From assembly GCA_012064415.1 (NCBI GenBank), contig SSNU01000011.1, forward strand, positions 98,627-162,626: DNA of 64,000 bases. Reading direction: 5' to 3'. The stretch is from Gyrodactylus bullatarudis. Its lineage: Eukaryota; Platyhelminthes; Monogenea; Gyrodactylidea; Gyrodactylidae. A program made the position numbers and the translations under genes. The notes beneath the pieces were generated by a model that saw only the letters and a list, made by a program, of their open reading frames with translations, did not search any database and was not told the origin of the DNA. Below, in pieces: positions 8,859 through 20,495 of the stretch (its first letter is position 1; every line of letters starts with the position of its first letter).

Positions 8859-11800
8859 CTAAAATGAATAAGTATATATATTTACTTACAAGTAGATATT
8901 CAATATTAAAAAAAACATTTTTACATTTCGAAGTCTGAAATGTTCAATGCGTACCATTACGTATTTTTGTGATGAATTGTCAATGATAATTTTTAGCTCA
9001 AAGCATGAACCTCAAAACCTTCAAAATATAGGCTAAGCTTTTGCAAGATCCCTTTACGAATTCGGTGTAAAACTTCTTTTTAAGCAGAAAATCGTGTTTT
9101 TACATTTCGATAATTTTCATGCAGTAAATTTGATGAAAATAGATTTATTTATTTAACATCACTAGTAATCATTATTTCATCAAAAACAAAACACAGACTC
9201 AAATCCGGTCTTTATTTTGAATCGAATTTTCAAAAGAATTTTTTCTAGAGATTAATAGTAGCCCTCTAATTATAAATTAAAAATACATTAAATCATTAAA
9301 CTGCAAAACAATAGCGTACTTATAATAAGCATTCTTCAAATAAAATTGAGAAAGAAGGAATTGTAGGTGTATTCCCTTTTTACTCTGATGAAATTCGATA
9401 ACATTTCAGAGAGATGTTGATGTTACCTCTATAAAACATGTGACAAACCTATCCCTCTCTTCTTAGTCCTCGGTAAGCTGAGAAAAAACTTTGTGACTAC
9501 TATAAAGTAGGGCTGTACTTTTCAAATCTTTGCAAAAATAAAATTCTCACAAGAATAAACATAAGAAGAGATTTTGTAACTTCTATAACTTGGATTCTTA
9601 AACTTGCTAAATTTACGCTGATTCCGAATCTGAATTCTTTTTTAAAAGCAGACCTATTACACAGAAGATAATAAAGGCTTAAATTGGCATTTTCGACTTT
9701 AAAACTAGTTATCTTCTAAACTATGCGAGATATAGAGTTTGCTTACTTAAAAACTACAGCTATTTTGTCACTAAGCTTTTTTTTCTGGGGCCTCAGATTA
9801 AAACACGTTGTAAATATTTTTAAATAATTTGACTAAATTTTCAAAAAATCACCCTAGCTATCTTTGATAATCATACATATTTTTGTAGCTGAAAACATTT
9901 CCTTTCTCAAGGTGTTGAAATTTTTGAAAGTTCTTTTGGTAACACTTTTACAGATTAGAGTAAAAAATTTTGAAAAATAATTGTTTTTGGAAAATTTTAG
10001 AGACATTCTAAACTTCAAGATGGCGGGATTTTTTCATTTTTTTCAACTTTCAATTGAAAAATTTTGTTGATTCCAAGGGCTGAGAGGAATCAAACGTTAT
10101 TTTTCAGGATCATCATTAGACATAGAAAATAATTACTCTTATTTGTTTGAAAAAACCAGTCATTTTGTACTGATCTTGGATCATCCTAGTTTATTTATTT
10201 CCAAGCAGTAAAAGTGATCGAAAAATAAGAAGTAGACTTTCGCATGTAAATGGTGTGTTTTATCAAAAAAATTAATAAGAGTAATTATTTTCTATGTCTA
10301 ATGATGATCCTGAAAAATAACGTTTGATTCCTCTCAGCCCTTGGAATCAACAAAATTTTTCAATTGAAAGTTGAAAAAAATGAAAAAATCCCGCCATCTT
10401 GAAGTTTAGAATGTCTCTAAAATTTTCCAAAAACAATTATTTTTCAAAATTTTTTACTCTAATCTGTAAAAGTGTTACCAAAAGAACTTTCAAAAATTTC
10501 AACACCTTGATGAAAAAATGAGATTTTTGTAAAAATTATGAATTCCCAAATTCATCGAGAATAGCTTTATGTGAAAGTTTTGTTTCTCATCAATAAGGAT
10601 ATGAGAAATCTTTCAAGATTGCCGGAGAATTTCTCAAGATTTTTCTAATGCAAATATTAGCTTTGCATTAAGAGAAATTTACACACACGCCCCCGGAAGA
10701 TACTGAGTGATTATTTTGACGACAAGCAATTAAAAATTTATTTGCCTGAACAAATTAATTTTATCTCTGAAATAAGTTGTATCTCAGGAAATGGTAAAAA
10801 AATTAATTTCAAGCATTAAAATAAATTGGAACTCTTAGACGTCGGTCTTCACACGCTCTTCACCAGTGTTACAACGCTAGCTCATTTTAAGGATCTATAT
10901 TCCTATTATTTTCGTCCAATTAATACTCAAATCTTTAATCCTTAAATACACAGAGAAAATCTTTTCAAGATACATCGCTGATATTGAATATCTGTTTGGT
11001 TTTTTTTGATATTTGTCAGAAATACTGCCAGAGATATTGTCCAAAAAATTACCAATTTTAGACCTTAGACTCTTATTTTAAGATCTGACTTGAAGGTGAC
11101 TCGAAAGATATGGCTTCTCGATAAATGTTTCTTTCTTTTTGATTTTTTCTAAAAAAACGTTCGTTATATTTCCTTGAAAATTCTCATATTTTTTCCAAAA
11201 ACAACTCATCTACAAATTGTCCTAACTTCTCAATAAATTATTGTACCTGAAAAATATATCAATTCTTCTATCAGAAAAATTATAGTAAGTAATTTATTTT
11301 TAGATTCTTTAAAACAGAATTATAGCTTGAGAAAGTTATATAGTTAATATTACAAGATGCAACTCTTTTAAAAGTTCTATAGAACTTGAATAATATAGAG
11401 TGGCGTAACATAAAATTTTATTTTCCCTGAACACTGTTCTATGCCTTGACCATTCTTGAGATTCAGGCTGGGAAAAGTTGAAAAATTTGGCCTACTCTAA
11501 TGTAGAGAAAAATATTTTTTCAATCTGGCGATGAATTTATCATTCGTGTGTTACGGGAATCCAGTAATCATAAGAGGGATGGAGTTGTTTATTTAATGGA
11601 TAGCGCAGGCCCCTTTTCACACCCAAAATATTTTTGAGAACAATGTTATAGTCAATCTATGCCGAATTACTTTCCCAATTTCATGATCAACATTAATTGA
11701 TGATAAATAGTATATTTTTAATTAAAGATACGCAGTTTAGTGTACTGTTTTGATCTAGGAATAAAATTCTATCGAATGGTCTAAAAAAACAACTGAAACT

Positions 11801-11965
11801 AAATTTTTCGTTTGAAACACAATACATTATTATGCCTACTTTCAAGTAATAACAAGAATATGTTTATAAATTTCAGGGGTAGTGAGAAGAGGGGGTTAAT
11901 TTTCCACATTCATTACGGAGATTTAAAAAATATTCAAAAGAAATTGATTTTGTTGAATAACTAAC
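8859..11965 (-). other. globin intron 2
   Basis: The donor GTTAGT follows exon 2 and the acceptor TTTTAG precedes exon 3. Apart from the 9907-10570 palindrome and repeat-family end, this 3.1 kb stretch shows no coding frame that I can support. Confidence 0.65.
9907..10510. repeat. perfect-length palindrome, 237 bp arms
   Basis: The arms 9907-10143 and 10274-10510 are inverted copies of equal length (237 bp) with a 130 bp spacer. Where I compared them they read identically. The right arm runs into a terminus of the GGGAATTTATGATTTTTAC family (10505-10570). Spacer-like sequence recurs near 41200 and 63240. Confidence 0.85.
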
Positions 11966-12200
11966 CAAGAAGAAATTGGCTCGAAATCCTTCGAATCGAT
12001 GATGAAATTTGCTGTATTTCTTGATCAAATTGTCAACTTTTTTAGAATCGTCAATTGAAAAAATTATCAAATCTAACAATTTCATGACACCTTCTGCATG
12101 TTTTGCCAACAATGGATTATCTGCTATGGGTCCATCTTCCTCTCTTAGTTCTGTATTCTTTAGAAAGAAATCAAGGACTGTTTGATTGCTTTTGAAGACT
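11966..12200 (-). CDS. globin, exon 2 (helices B-end to G start, haem pocket)
   Basis: On the minus strand the acceptor ATTATAG is followed by one base that completes a split codon, then GTC TTC AAA. The exon is 78 codons and ends in phase 0 at TTG before donor GTTAGT. It contains VLDFF (second Phe in the CD1 position) and LLAKHAEGVM, whose His is 22 residues further on and so fits distal E7. KFHHRFEGF places the proximal F8 His 32-33 residues after E7. These spacings match neuroglobin-like and other invertebrate globins. The start phase (2) and end phase (0) are those of the conserved B12.2 and G7.0 introns. The product is an oxygen-binding haem protein; whether it is cytosolic or secreted is not evident. 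Confidence 0.9.
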
Positions 12201-13641
12201 CTATAATAAAAAGATTCAAAGTTAGTTGAAATAGACTAAAATTATGTAATTATGCTTGTATTGAAATCCGCATGGATCTCTGAAAACAAAGTAAGATGAG
12301 ATCATCTAGCGACGTTTCAGTCTTTTTGAATTAGGGCCGTATTTAAGATGATCTATTAAAAATCGAAATTGATCAAGGATTTTTGGAATCTAGAGTTTCA
12401 AAATTCACGGTAACAGATATAATAATAGTTATGAGTCGATGTAATTATTTTTCTCAAGAAAGGGAAAAATATTGTTCTAGATTTCTATTCTCTATCCCTT
12501 ACAATAATTGTAGAAAGCATTTGCTATTATTATTATTTTCTCGTAAAAAAAATATCATAAATTAGTTATGGTAGACTGAAGAAAAAATAATCTAACAAGT
12601 TAAAGCGAAAACGATTTGAAATTACATCATGGTAGGTTTTCCATTGAGAACCTCAGGCTTATTAAGCATGGTATCCAAAAAGAATTGGAGATAACTGAAG
12701 CAAAACCTCTTAATGATGAGTTACCCTTACTTTTTGCACAGATATTATTGGGTAGAAAGCTAGGGTTCTTAGATATCAACTGACTTAAAACTTACTTTTC
12801 ATTTTATGCAAGGAGTGGAATTACAAAATTACTAGAAAACTTTAAATTTTCAGGTGACTGTTTTTTATTATTAGTCATAATTAGTAAAACATTTCTAACA
12901 AGGTAAAAACCTCGACAGAAATCGAATTTAAGAAATCTTGAATCAGCTGAAAAATTTACAAGATCTTACGAACGAGGCACTGTTAGAGAGCCATCTGTAG
13001 GATTTAAAATGATAAAGAATTTACGCATTTCCATACCTCAGAGCATATAGGGAAGATTTTGAGGATTAGATCCATTATCTACTTTTGATTATGAAGGACA
13101 AATCTTCATCAGTGACTAATATATATTTGTTATTTAATAAAAAAGTTTATCTACCTCTATTGCGGAAACAAAAACTAAAAAAGAGATAATACTTCGTAAT
13201 ACTTCGCATTCGTGCTATATATCCAGGAAATTCTAATACGCGAGAGGTAATTCTCAAAGCTAAATAAATAATTAATTCTTTTGCGTAGTAGAATAGCTGA
13301 GAATGTAGATCATGAAGGAAATATCTTATGGCATCTCTATAGAAAGGAGTTAAAATTAGTAACAGAATCTCACAGTGTGATAAAAAATACTCGCTTAATC
13401 TTAGGGATCAATGCTGAATGATAATAAAAATTGGTAAAGAGTTTTCATAAATCCTGAAATCACGTTTATACAATCTGAATTCTGTTTTTAATGAATCACT
13501 AGAGAGTAATTTGTATTATAATATTTGTATTTTCAATCCTCCTGACAAAGTGTCCTCAATGGTTATTCTTACTAGGGCCTCATAAATTCTTAAACCTTCA
13601 ATCCTAGAACGGCATATTATGAAAATCGCATTTTCTGTAAA
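12201..13641. other. part of proposed globin intron 1, no recognised content
   Basis: No transposon ends, coding frames with motifs or RNA genes are visible here. I looked specifically for a nearer globin exon 1 (a Ser-Trp helix A pattern with a phase-2 donor) on the minus strand and did not find one. Confidence 0.5.
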
Positions 13642-13649
13642 TACCAAGT

Positions 13650-15982
13650 TAGGGATCTGCTATTCGAAACGTAAACAATGACATATGATATGATATTTTT
13701 AATCTCATTTCATATACAGGTATTAAATGAATAATCACTGCATCTCATGCTATAATTATAATTATATCATTAATGCTAATTGCATATCATGAAATGCTAA
13801 AAAAAACTTCATGAGATATTCGACATATATCAGATATATATGTTCGAAAACAACCAATAAGATTAAACCTCACAGCGTAATTCATTGAAAGTCACATTTG
13901 CTTAGTAAGCATTAAACAGACCACAAAACAAGTTCTGTAGAATGCCTGATTCTAAAAAAAGTCCTTATTGGAAACATTTCCAAGATATTGGTAATAAAGG
14001 TAAAGTCATATTTAATATTCAGCTATATGCAAAATTTGCCAGACAAGTATAAATATGAAATCAACATCTACGAGTCCATTGATTCAACATTTGAAATGCA
14101 AGCCTTATACTGAACACATTTCAATAATACAAGGAAATATTACGAAAAGTCAACAAGAAATCTTCAAATGCGAGAAGAAGTCAATAAAATTTCCAGTTAA
14201 CTCATCAGAGCAAAAAGACTTTGACATGACATTGCTAAAAGCAATCACTTTTGGCGATCATCCATTTGCTTTGGTTGAAGAGAAATATTGGTTGAATTTA
14301 TTTAAAAAATATCTTCCTAAATACACAATCAAAAATGCTGTTACCTTTTCAAGAGATAAACTACAGGAACTGTATGATTTGCACGAAGAAAAGTTGGTAA
14401 GAAATCATTATAATACCTTAATAGAGATTGAAACTTGCCGACGACTTGAAGGAATGTGATCTTTGTTGCTTAACTTCAGATGGTTGGGGGTCGATCAGCA
14501 AAGATAATTTCCTATCTTTGACTATCCATTACATCGACAAAGAATTTTGCCTAAACAATTTTCTTATTAGACTTCAATATATAGAAGAAAGGGAGACAGC
14601 ATTGAATATAAGCCAAATTATCGAAAGCCTACTAATGATTTATGATATAAACATAAAATTCATAGCTTGTGTTACTGATCAAGGATCAAACATGAAGAAA
14701 TTCACTCAAATCAACAATTTAATTAATTATAATTTATCCTTATTTTGTGTTGATCACCGTCTCAATAACTGCTTGAATTGTGTATTTAAAGATACAAACC
14801 TGAGTGAATTGGAAAAGAAAATCAAAACGTTTGCCAATAAAATAAACAGCTCTTCTCTTGCAAGACAAGAACTTTCTAATCTTAGCAGTTTGCATTCAGT
14901 TAAATTCAAAGAAATTCCAACATTATCAAACATTTTTTCTTGTTTGGTTCAATAGTTCATATAAGACTATTATTCCTCTTTTTAAAGAAACTCTGTTCTT
15001 AAAAGATATTGATATAAATGATGATGAACTTGATGCAATCGAAGAGATTAATATGACCTTGTCTTATGTTAAAAATGCCTCAGAAAATTTATCTGCTGAA
15101 AAATCTCCAACATCTAATCAATTAATAGGACTACTTGATGTTATAATCGGAGGAACAGAACTAGCAAGAGATAAGGCTGTTAATTCTATGAGTAAAACTT
15201 TTTTCAAAAATTTTCTCATAGAAGTACGAACAAGATTTTTCCAAGATGAGACAGATGACGTTTTAAAAGCTGCTTTTTCTCTCCATCCTGGATTAAAAGC
15301 CAAAAACATATCAGTAGACAAAGAAGGTTTCTTAGAAATTTATGCGAAAAAATTTTCCTTTTGTTTTTGAAAATGAAGTTCTGGTTGAAGAAACTGATGA
15401 AAAGGAGAATATACCGCTGAATCCATACATAAACATTTTGGCAATACAATATATCAAAGTAAAACATGCGATTTTGAAGCTGAAGTTGATGCTTATGACA
15501 TTATAAGAATCAGCAGTCCTCAAATTGAGGATATTCTTAATTTTTGGAAATTTTATAAAACAAAGTTTCCTTTATTATCTAAGACTGTGAGGAATGTATA
15601 TTGCATTCCAGCAACTTCTTGTGCATCTGAGCGAGTTTTCAATATTGCCGGTAGAATTGTTAATAAGCAGAGAAATAAACTACGTTATGAAAATATCAAA
15701 AAAATGATTTCAATCAGATGTAATATGGATAGTTTATTTGAATAAATTGCTAAGCATTCAGAATTAAAGTTTACTTTTGATTCAAAAACTATAATTATGG
15801 CTTTGTGATCTTTAAAAGGGAAAAATAATGAGAATGATATAATTTTAATCGTTTAATATGAAATATATATCATGAAATATTATAGAAATATACATGGCAT
15901 ATTATATCATTCTATGATATGCTTTTCAGGTACATCTCATATATCATGAAAGTCATTTTACGTTTCGAATAGCAGATCCCTA
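13650..15982 (+). mobile_element. hAT element with 8 bp target duplication
   Basis: The inverted ends TAGGGATCTGCTATTCGAAA (left) and its complement (right, ending TTCGAATAGCAGATCCCTA) delimit 2333 bp. Both sides carry TACCAAGT (13642-13649 and 15983-15990), the 8 bp duplication typical of hAT. The element encodes a broken BED/hAT transposase. It inserted next to a piggyBac C-terminal relic. Confidence 0.93.
13941..15745 (+). pseudogene. hAT transposase, frameshifted
   Basis: An N-terminal BED zinc finger is split by a frameshift: KSPYWKHF at the start, then STSTSPLIQHLK in the next frame from about 14055. The catalytic core follows in three more frames (14055-14459, 14428-14955, 14858-15370). 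The last frame ends with the hAT dimerisation motif, TSCASERVFNIAG then RNKLRYENI, before TAA at 15743-15745. At least three frame changes make it non-functional as sequenced, although introns could account for one of them. The element's ends are still intact, so it could be moved in trans. Confidence 0.88.
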
Positions 15983-16024
15983 TACCAAGTTGAAAAAAAT
16001 ACCAAGAATTGAGTTAAATAGTGA

Positions 16025-16262
16025 TTTATTAAGAACATTGGAAGCACAAGTTAATACAATGCTCATTACAGATATTTTTTCCACAAATTTGACAACCCTG
16101 TTTCATTTTTGAATATTTTTTTCTATCACAATAGTTGCATCTAGCTCTTTTACCAGACTTTGGACCATAGGTAATTCTATCTTCAGGAGCTTCTCGTTTC
16201 CTGTAGTCGATCAAACTTTTACAAATTTCATATATAAAGTCTCTTCTAGTTATGGTGAAAGC
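16025..16262 (-). pseudogene. piggyBac transposase C-terminal zinc domain
   Basis: The minus-strand frame contains a Cys-rich domain with spacing CNYC-x-CQIC-x-C-x-C (RCNYCDRKK, then GCQICGKNICNEHC, then LCFQC). It is preceded by TRRDFIYEICKSLIDY. This is the arrangement of the C-terminal RING/PHD-like domain of piggyBac-type transposases. An AATAAA directly follows the stop. The DDD core is missing. Confidence 0.65.
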
Positions 16263-16269
16263 TGGATTC

Positions 16270-16900
16270 TTTTTCTACATACTTATCGAATATAATTAAG
16301 CCCCAGAGAATTTTTTTTCAGGACTCGCATTCAATCTTTTGTCTAATACATGGTTTGAGAATACGCTGATCACGAATCTACATTGGTTTTTTCTCTAAAC
16401 CAATTATTTTTAGTTCATGAGTTATCGATCAAAAAATTTGGGTCATTTTTTGATCCAAAAATAGTTTATCTTTGAAGTTTAAGCAGAGTAAAGTTCAGGT
16501 GATTACATATTTAAATTCTACAGATTTGATTAATTTTTATCTATGGAAATCTGAGAAATAGGATTTCAAAATAAAAGTTTTAAATGGTTTGAAAAAACCA
16601 ACTTTCATTGAATTATTATATTAAAGACCTGTAACTTGTGAATCAAAAATTACCCTCTTCCATCTGCCCCTTTTTAATTTAGTTTTCATCATCTGTATAA
16701 ACTTTAAATTTTCTAGGTAAAAATAATAATTTTAATTCTGTCAACATTCATCCGAATGAGCTTTATTGCTCTATGCTTAGTTTATTGTACATAGATTCGG
16801 ATCAAAATTAATTGACAAATGCTGAGCTAAGATCTTTGTTCATTCAGTGAGACTTGAAAAGTTATAAAACATATTGTAGCTGGTAAAAGCTAAGATTCTT
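16270..16900. other. no recognised content
   Basis: This AT-rich sequence lies between the piggyBac relic and a structured RNA-like module. I see no supported coding frame or repeat. Confidence 0.45.
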
Positions 16901-16929
16901 AAACTCACATATACACATAAATATAACAA

Positions 16930-16985
16930 GTCGGTGTTTGGTCTGAAGAGAACCTACGAAAATAAAGCTTTATTTTTAACCCTAG
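16930..16985 (+). ncRNA. hammerhead-like RNA module, copy 3
   Basis: CTGAAGA and GAAA boxes are followed by AATAAAGCTTTATT, a palindromic stem III. Then TA and ACCC follow, pairing at three of four positions with TGGT before CTGA. A TATA-like ACATAAATATAAC lies just upstream. The module is followed by AGTCAGCAACCTCAGAAT, as at 57720. Confidence 0.5.
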
Positions 16986-17167
16986 TATGATGTTCAGTCA
17001 GCAACCTCAGAATATATCAACCACTTAACAAAAAGATTTTAGAAATCGGACTGTTAACTTTTGGACTGTAAGAGATTTAAATAATTCAATTCGAGGTCGG
17101 AAATGTGTTTTTCATCTTTATTAGGACTCGTTACTACACCATATTTAAGATTTTCTAAGTTGTAAGT

Positions 17168-17243
17168 TAACGGATGAGGCCTAGCGGTTAGAAACGTTGC
17201 CTCAAAACGTGTAAGACGCGGGTTCATATCCTTTATATGTTTA
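17168..17243 (+). tRNA. tRNA-like sequence (SINE head or tRNA pseudogene)
   Basis: An A-box-like GGCCTAGCGGTTAG and a B-box-like CGGGTTCATATCC lie about 40 bp apart, as in a tRNA. GTTGCCTCAAAACGTG sits where the anticodon arm would be. The acceptor stem does not pair convincingly and the B box deviates from GGTTCGANTCC. I therefore favour a tRNA-derived SINE or pseudogene. Confidence 0.4.
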
Positions 17244-17734
17244 GAAATTTTTTTTCTCCGAACAATTCACAAGAGGACTTACTTTTCTGGTAAATATTAG
17301 TAATCACTGATTATAATAATTATTAACCAGATCATGTTTTCCATAATTTTAAAGCGGGAATGTCATTCTCCATTATGTCATTGCCCATTTTTTCCACAAT
17401 ATCCCACGGACATGATTAAATAACGAAATTAACCATGAAGCCCCTTTTGATGACAAGATTACTATTCTTGAAGATAAAAATTAAGAAACTCATTATATGG
17501 CCAAGATATTCCGGATTTTAGTGATTGCGTAGTAAAAATTAATTGAAAATTGAGCGGCAATTTGAAAATTTTTTGATTTTTGAAACCGAATAAGATAATG
17601 GAAAGTCATTTTCGACACATGCTTCAGTACAAAATAATGCTTAGAATTGATAGTTCTATTAGAAAAGTGGGTCCTAATATGAAGTTAAAAATTTCACCCT
17701 AGCCTACTGATCAGTATCATATTGAATTAATATA

Positions 17735-17800
17735 CAAGCCAGAAGACAACATAGTCAGGTAGCAAGCGAACAACGTTATAGTCAATCATATTGAATATTA
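17735..17800 (+). repeat. copy of a coding tail (IQARRQHSQ..SEQRYSQS)
   Basis: The sequence decodes to IQARRQHSQVASEQRYSQSY and a stop. The same tail ends the open frame at 58937-59206, and a third, shorter version lies near 58865-58915. These are probably fragments of one dispersed element or processed gene. Confidence 0.5.
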
Positions 17801-18810
17801 TTTGACTCTTTTAAAGAATTGCCTGTCTTTAAAAATCAATCATTTTATTGAATAAATATTTGAAAATAATTTATCTCGAATAGAAATTTCATACGGCAAA
17901 TTCTTGTTTAATGAGGCATCGTGATTTGAGTGATGATGTCATTAATGATTTGAAAAATAATTTTCTAAAATTGAGTATCATTTCTATTGTGAGTTTTTCC
18001 AGTTAATCTCAATCTTGCTTCCCTTTGAAAAACACTGTAAACTTTTATCATGTTCAATTAAAATTATCTGATCTTGGCTATAATTCTTGAGCATGTAACA
18101 TTCATTCGTTGTCTCTGTAACAATAACTACTTAGATTATTTACAAGAGAATTTAATTGAGAATTTTGATAAAATCTAAAGAGAGATTATCGGTTCTTATT
18201 CACCCCTGTTCTTCTTTTATCTGAATATTTTATGGTTCAAGGAGATTAACTTGAAAGAATAGTTTTTGAAGTTTCGCATTATAAAGAAAAAAAACACATC
18301 AAATACTGAAGGAATTCTAGTGGAATCAAGTTAATCATATTCGTGATAATACGAGACAAGTTCCACTTCCCAAATTCAGTAAAATTCAATATTCAATTAA
18401 ATGATTCTCATTCATACAAGGTTCAAAAATTATTTTCAACCAAAATTAGTAAATTTTTTTATTATTTATTTCTAACACTCTAATATGAGGTTCTATAATA
18501 TAGTAAAGAATGATCTGTTTTCGTTCATTGAAGTTCAATTTATGTCATTGATGGTCTCTTTGTCATTACAAGAGAAAATACTGCAAAACAAGAGGGAGCA
18601 AATGTTGATTAGACTTGGGCGAAAAATACGTAATTCTTAAATTTTCATTCAATTTATAATGAAAGAAGCAAGATAGATTATGATCGATATGATTATTGAA
18701 ACATTTGCTAGCAAAATTCAATAAATCTTATTTGCGTGATTAAAATTCAAGTTAAATATGTTAAATACTCTAAGGATAAATTGGACAAATCTGTTATTGT
18801 CTCAGATTGA
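17801..18810. other. upstream region of gene copy B, no recognised content
   Basis: There is no transposon signature or supported frame. It presumably holds the promoter of tandem gene copy B, but I see no convincing TATA or CCAAT box near its start codon. Confidence 0.4.
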
Positions 18811-19049
18811 ATGATTAACTTGGCCTATGACAGTCAGAATTTCCCAGACATAACAAGTCACATCAGTAGTTTAAATCATTATCATGATGAGAATTTGAGA
18901 ATGCTGGGTGTTGATGATAGATGCCAAGAAATCTTCCTTAATCTTGGATATGATGCAAGTCGTTTACGGACAACGTTTATCCATCAGAATAAATCTGATA
19001 AGATCACAGAGGAGTTTCATGAAGAACTTTTCCTAACAATTAAACCAGA
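18811..19049 (+). CDS. tandem gene family copy B, exon 1
   Basis: The ATG is preceded directly by an in-frame TGA, so it is the first possible start. The exon is 79 codons plus two bases and ends at donor GA|GTAATC (phase 2). It contains the family signature: a Cys followed by FLNLGYD, LRTTFIHQN, then EELFLTI. Copies C and D carry the same signature (FLELDYD/FLDLDHG, LRKTFIEQN/LRKAFMTQN, ENFLMTM/ENFLLTI). With exons 2 and 3 the product is 419 aa. The function is unknown. Confidence 0.8.
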
Positions 19050-19167
19050 GTAATCATGATTTTTAAAAATTTCTGTTATTTTGCCAGAAAATTAAGTACT
19101 CTGTTTTTTTTCTTTGTTTTTATAGGCTCTAGGGTTCGGAACCAACCAATAATAATATATAATGAGT

Positions 19168-19368
19168 CTACAAATGTTTTGACCAATAAAATTCGAATAA
19201 CCAAATTATGGGAAAAAAGTCTAAAAAATCAGTTACAAGGAGGCGTAAACACTCTGAATTGTATTTTAATTGAATTGTACAAACCAACCGCAAATTGATG
19301 CCAAGTTATGGAACCTATTTCAAGTATTCTAACAGCTATGAATTTCATTGGTCAAAACATTTGTGACT
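19168..19368. repeat. small inverted-repeat element in intron 1 of copy B
   Basis: Arms of about 30 bp (19168-19197 and 19339-19368, AGTCTACAAATGTTTTGACC and its complement) face each other. A TGATTGGTTATAAAGAG segment, a CCAAT plus TATA-like run, lies immediately outside. There is no coding content. It may be a MITE. Confidence 0.5.
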
Positions 19369-19583
19369 CCTGATTGGTTATAAAGAGCAGACTTTTTCAT
19401 TTATTAGAAGCATGCCATCCACAAATGGGTACTTTACCAGTTACTTCGACGACTCAGCTCTGAAACAAAGTCACACAACAACTTAGTAAAAATACTCAAA
19501 TGATAAAAGTATCCCTTATATAATCTTGATTTCAAAATTCCGGATTTGATTATTTGTACTAAAATTTAAAATTTATTCTTCAG

Positions 19584-19926
19584 CACCAGGGAAATGATGG
19601 AGGTGTTAGAAACGGTGCCCATTCATCACCATTATTATGAAGATTTGGGTAAGAGAAAATTTCACATAGCTTTTCGAAATTTAACCCTGATCGGTTTGAC
19701 CCAGCGGAATTGCACGGTTAGAGCACTCTCATATTCTGCCTTGAGAAATATCTCCAGTGAAAATGTAACAGATGCAGTTGTGAGAAATTGCTTAAGAAAT
19801 CGTATATACGTTTTTGAACTAATTGAAATTCTGTTTTACATTTATGAATATTTTGATAACTTCGTCCCAACTTATAAGTACTTTGAATCAAGTGTCAAGA
19901 AATGTCAAGGAATGTACAATTTGTTT
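19584..19926 (+). CDS. tandem gene family copy B, exon 2
   Basis: The acceptor TTCTTCAG ends at 19583. One base completes the GA|C codon and 114 codons follow, ending at TTT before donor GTAAGT (phase 0). The family signature here is FRNLTLIGLTQRNCTVR followed by an aromatic-rich helix, FELIEILFYIYEYF. Copy D reads FRNLITVGLSHMNCSIRRL at the same place. The matching phases at both ends across copies B, C and D are the main support for the gene model. A tandem origin by duplication is inferred. Confidence 0.8.
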
Positions 19927-20495
19927 GTAAGTTTACTTTTTTTACAGAATATTATTATTATTATCAAGATTCAATGAAGAAATAAAACATTTAAAATTTG
20001 GATCCAAGATTTTGTGGATCTTATATGAAAGAGATACGAAACAGTACAAAAAAGGTCTAAAACATCCCTGAGAACGTTTAAACAAAATTACAGGCGGTAA
20101 TGAAATTTTATCAAAGTCTTGGGTAGGGTAAAATAATTTCTTGGAACAGAATCTAATCTCCAGGTGATACTTTAAAAGTGGAAAAATTATCTCTGTGCTA
20201 AAGTTGTTAATTATAAAAAGCTAGTAATCTTATTGGTTGAAAAGTTATAATGTGATTGAACCGATTGAGTATTGATAAAAATGCTGGCTTGGAAAAAGCT
20301 TGATAACTTCCGAACCACGCTTATAAAAAGGGCATCGTTCGAAAGAAAAATAAATTTTAAAATGACTCTTTTTAAATCCACACGTCAAATAAGAAGATAA
20401 ATACTCAAAAAATATGTATTTTTATACGATTTTTTTAACTTTACACGCATTTAAAATTTTTTGCGAAAGCGCTGAATTCACTTATTAGTAATAAG

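Noticed and set aside
16029..16214. Considered as a host RING/PHD-type zinc finger gene
   Set aside because: The Cys spacing and the preceding helix fit the piggyBac C-terminus, and no other coding part is attached.
19056..19298. 80-codon frame just after exon 1 of copy B
   Set aside because: It starts inside intron 1 and has no counterpart in copies C and D.
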